Assembly (NCBI GenBank): GCA_002449665.1
Contig: DJXH01000051.1
Coordinates: 14,982 to 60,391, forward strand
Length of the DNA: 45,410 nt
Direction of reading: 5' to 3'
Source: Bacteroidales bacterium UBA7009
GTDB taxonomy: Bacteria; Bacteroidota; Bacteroidia; Bacteroidales; Paludibacteraceae
Under the pieces are notes generated by a model that was not told the origin of the DNA, did not search any database, and worked only from the letters and a program-made list of their open reading frames with translations. Positions 43,238 to 45,410 of the stretch are shown here, one piece after another (within the stretch, counting starts at the first letter, position 1; each line of letters starts with the position of its first letter). Both the position numbers and the translations under genes were made by a program.

Positions 43238-44233
43238 TTATATTTCTTGTCTGTGTATGCTTTCTTCGTGCAGGGCGTTCATTATTTTTTCCACTGTCAG
43301 TGAGGCTATTCCGTTCTCTTCAGCCCACTTCAGTCGCCGGTTTAGGACTTTGTTGAACCTGTCAGGCTGCACGATTTGCATATTCCGCGTATGCTTGTAT
43401 TCGCCTATCCGTCGGCTGACATCCATACGGCGGCTTATCGCCTGCCATATCTCGTCATCGGCTTCGTCTATTTCGCAGCGGAGCCAGTCAAGTTCGTCCC
43501 GCCGTGAGTTGAACTTGTCCGGGCGGGTATATTCTTGCAGTTCGGCAGGCGTTATCTGCTGGCGCGCATCGCTCAATGCCTCTTTCGGATTGGGGTGAAC
43601 CTCAATCATATATCCGTTGTAGCCGAGCGACTCCGCTTTGCGGCACAGGTTTTCCACCTTGGCTGCATCGCCGCTCATGTGGCTCGGATCAAGCAGCAGG
43701 GGAATATCCGGCATAGCCGATGTAAGACGATATGCCATCTGCCAGCAGGGCTTGTGGCGGCAGCCTCGGTGGACAGCCCACACCTCTTTGGCTCTTTGTC
43801 TTACGCGCTCTATGTTCCCCGCCCATAGTTCGGAGTCTTCGTGCATAGGGTTCTTCACTGCTATAGTGTTTATCCCCTCTATGTTGTCGGCTATCTCCTG
43901 TACGGCGATGGGGTTGGCGCTTGTGCGTGAGCCTATCCACAGCATATCTACGCCTGCTGCGGCTGCTTTGCGGGCTTGCTCTGCCGTGCCTGCCTCGGTG
44001 GCTGTCTTCAGTCCGTAACGCTCCCTTACCTCTTGCAGCCACTCCAGTCCTATATCCCCCACGCCTTGAAAAGAGCGGGGGGAGGTGCGGGGTTTCCATA
44101 TTCCGGCACGGAAGAAAAGTCGGACGCAACCATCTTTTGCCAATGGCAACAGGGCTATCTGTTCAGCCGCTGTGAGCAGTTGCTCGCGAGTCTCCGCCGC
44201 GCACGGTCCGGCTACAAGAATAGGAGTGGACAT
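43238..44233 (-). CDS. DAHP synthase-chorismate mutase fusion
   Basis: The bifunctional enzyme makes DAHP from PEP and erythrose-4-phosphate, the first shikimate step, and also converts chorismate to prephenate. From the ATG at 44233 it has 331 residues; an ATG at 44260 is possible. Residues 1-240 are the KDPG/type I-beta DAHP synthase barrel (VAGPCAAE, FRAGIWKPRTSP, IGSRTSAN, LLDPSHMSGD). Residues 250-331 are an AroQ chorismate mutase (RRDELDWLRCEIDEADDEI, then ISRRMDVSRRIGEYK). It follows valS closely (31 bases, or 4 from the alternative start), so it may share its transcript. Confidence 0.93.
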   Translation of the reverse strand: MSTPILVAGPCAAETREQLLTAAEQIALLPLAKDGCVRLFFRAGIWKPRTSPRSFQGVGDIGLEWLQEVRERYGLKTATEAGTAEQARKAAAAGVDMLWIGSRTSANPIAVQEIADNIEGINTIAVKNPMHEDSELWAGNIERVRQRAKEVWAVHRGCRHKPCWQMAYRLTSAMPDIPLLLDPSHMSGDAAKVENLCRKAESLGYNGYMIEVHPNPKEALSDARQQITPAELQEYTRPDKFNSRRDELDWLRCEIDEADDEIWQAISRRMDVSRRIGEYKHTRNMQIVQPDRFNKVLNRRLKWAEENGIASLTVEKIMNALHEESIHRQEI

Positions 44234-44264
44234 AATTTCACTTTTACGAAAATGATGCAAACGT

Positions 44265-45410
44265 TTATTTTAGTGCTGCAAGGCTCTCCTCTATGGTTGC
44301 AATACGTGTGAGTGCATCCTGCTCTTTCTTGCGCTCAAGAGCGACCACTTCGGGTTTGGCGTGTTCTACGAACTTCTGATTACCAAGTTTGGCTCTTACG
44401 CCTGCGAGGAACTTCTGCTGATACTGCAAGTCGGCTTCAAGTTTCTTGCGCTCTTCGTCCACATTGACGAACTTGTCAAGCGGAACGCTGTATTCTGCCG
44501 TGCCGACGATGAAACTTGCGGCTGTCTTCGGTTTTTCACCGCCCACTTCAACCTCTGCGAACGCAAGTTTGCCTACTAATCCGCTCAACTCCGTAGGAGA
44601 GATGACGGTGAGTGTCTCTTTTTGCGGTATGTTCTTCTGTGCGCGGATGTTGCGTATGCCGGTTACTATCTGCTTGATGTTCTCCATCTCGCTTACGTAT
44701 CCTCCTTTGTCGTCAAGGGCGATAAACTCGCTGTTGTTCCAGTCGGTCATATCGTCGGCTTTCATTATCGTATCGCCGTCCTTGCGCTCTTGTATGTTGT
44801 GCCATAGTTCTTCCGTAATGAATGGCATGAAGGGGTGGAGCAGACGGAGCATGCGCTCGAAGAAGACGAGCGTGCAGCGGTAGGTGTCGCCTGCTATGGG
44901 ACAGCCGTATGCGGGCTTGACCATCTCGAGGTACCACGAGGAGAACTCGTCAGTAAAGAGTTTGTATATGGTCATTAGTGCTTCACTAAGGCGGTATTTC
45001 TTCATCAGGTCATCCACCTCTACTTCCTTGCGGGCAAGCAGCATAGTGAACCACGTAACTGCCTCTTGGTCGGTCAGCGGTGCTTTCTCTTCTACCGTTT
45101 CCCAGCCTTTGATAAGGCGGAAGCAATTCCATATTTTGTTGCAGAAGTTGCGCCCTTGTTCGCAGAGACTGTCATCGTAGAGAATATCGTTACCGGCGGG
45201 AGCGGAGAGGAGTATGCCCATACGTACTCCGTCTGCGCCGTAGTGGTCAATAAGGTCGAGCGGGTCGGGCGAGTTGCCGAGCGACTTGGACATCTTGCGC
45301 CCGAGTTTGTCGCGTACTATGCCGGTGAAATACACGTGCTTGAACGGCATCTTGCCCATATACTCGTAGCCTGCCATTATCATACGTGCCACCCAGAAGA
45401 AGATGATGTC
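44265..45410 (-). CDS. valS: Valyl-tRNA synthetase, 3' part (5' end outside window)
   Basis: ValS charges tRNA-Val in the cytoplasm. About 381 C-terminal residues are present; the frame is open to the window edge, where DIIFFWVARM is the family segment before the KMSKS loop. KMSKSLGN lies near the start of the visible part. The anticodon-binding domain (SSWYLEMVKP, LHPFMPFITEELW) follows. The last 65 residues are the ValS-specific coiled coil (VDEERKKLEADLQYQQKFL ... LGNQKFVEHAKPEVVALER). The DAHP synthase fusion gene lies just downstream. Confidence 0.97.
   Translation of the reverse strand, partial: DIIFFWVARMIMAGYEYMGKMPFKHVYFTGIVRDKLGRKMSKSLGNSPDPLDLIDHYGADGVRMGILLSAPAGNDILYDDSLCEQGRNFCNKIWNCFRLIKGWETVEEKAPLTDQEAVTWFTMLLARKEVEVDDLMKKYRLSEALMTIYKLFTDEFSSWYLEMVKPAYGCPIAGDTYRCTLVFFERMLRLLHPFMPFITEELWHNIQERKDGDTIMKADDMTDWNNSEFIALDDKGGYVSEMENIKQIVTGIRNIRAQKNIPQKETLTVISPTELSGLVGKLAFAEVEVGGEKPKTAASFIVGTAEYSVPLDKFVNVDEERKKLEADLQYQQKFLAGVRAKLGNQKFVEHAKPEVVALERKKEQDALTRIATIEESLAALK

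Overview
The window is chromosomal DNA of a Bacteroidota bacterium, most likely order Bacteroidales. The reasons are: promoters of the TTTG-N19/20-TAnnTTTG type in front of several genes, a protein with a type IX secretion (T9SS) type A tail, other large surface proteins with short Gly/Tyr-containing C-terminal tails, archaeal-type P-loop ATPases of the DUF234 and DUF4143 kinds, and a TrpB2-type tryptophan synthase. No species can be named. Both ends cut a gene (infB at the left, valS at the right). I saw no rRNA, tRNA or CRISPR array.

Layout. 1-5534: housekeeping genes (infB, rsmD, recR) with small hypothetical, HAD and GNAT genes. 5540-6174: a decayed DUF4143 ATPase behind a tandem palindromic repeat. 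6281-8240: an exported GH13 amylase with a good promoter and a strong two-way terminator. 8280-12102 (minus): a sulfur/methyl-cycle operon made of a cystathionine beta-synthase-like enzyme, an LCM-type methyltransferase, a cystathionine gamma-lyase/synthase and luxS, read from one promoter with a structured leader. 12121-17410 (minus): three cell-surface genes (T9SS cargo, outer-membrane barrel, BspA-like LRR protein), divergent from a membrane-spanning TPR-HTH regulator (17586-19061).

19231-26070 is an AT-rich accessory island of envelope proteins. It holds a broken two-TM protein, a frameshifted small gene, two membrane proteins sharing an N-terminal module that I cannot name, an exported coiled-coil protein between them, a lipoprotein with an NlpC/LRAT-like Cys-His domain, and a YccF protein. 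This is the best candidate for an undescribed system. 26151-28525 holds a promoter, mini-ORF and terminator unit, a mosaic surface protein, and a 51-residue ORF behind it. 28587-32173 holds an intact DUF234 ATPase behind 64-bp tandem stem-loop repeats, then a retropepsin-like gene split by an internally deleted IS4-type element and further inactivated by a stop codon and a DTG to DTW change. 32176-41313 (minus) holds an AlbA/Schlafen-type regulator, a roughly 2480-residue surface protein whose signal-peptide region is encoded across an 11-bp tandem repeat (possible phase variation), and a 53-residue ORF.

41544-45410 (minus) is aromatic metabolism: valS, a DAHP synthase-chorismate mutase fusion, and trpB2 behind a classic attenuator with a leader peptide carrying three consecutive Trp codons. 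Together the DAHP synthase (pathway entry) and the attenuated trpB2 (last step) mark this as a tryptophan-responsive locus. All functional calls rest on reading the translated sequence and recalled family motifs; no search was run.
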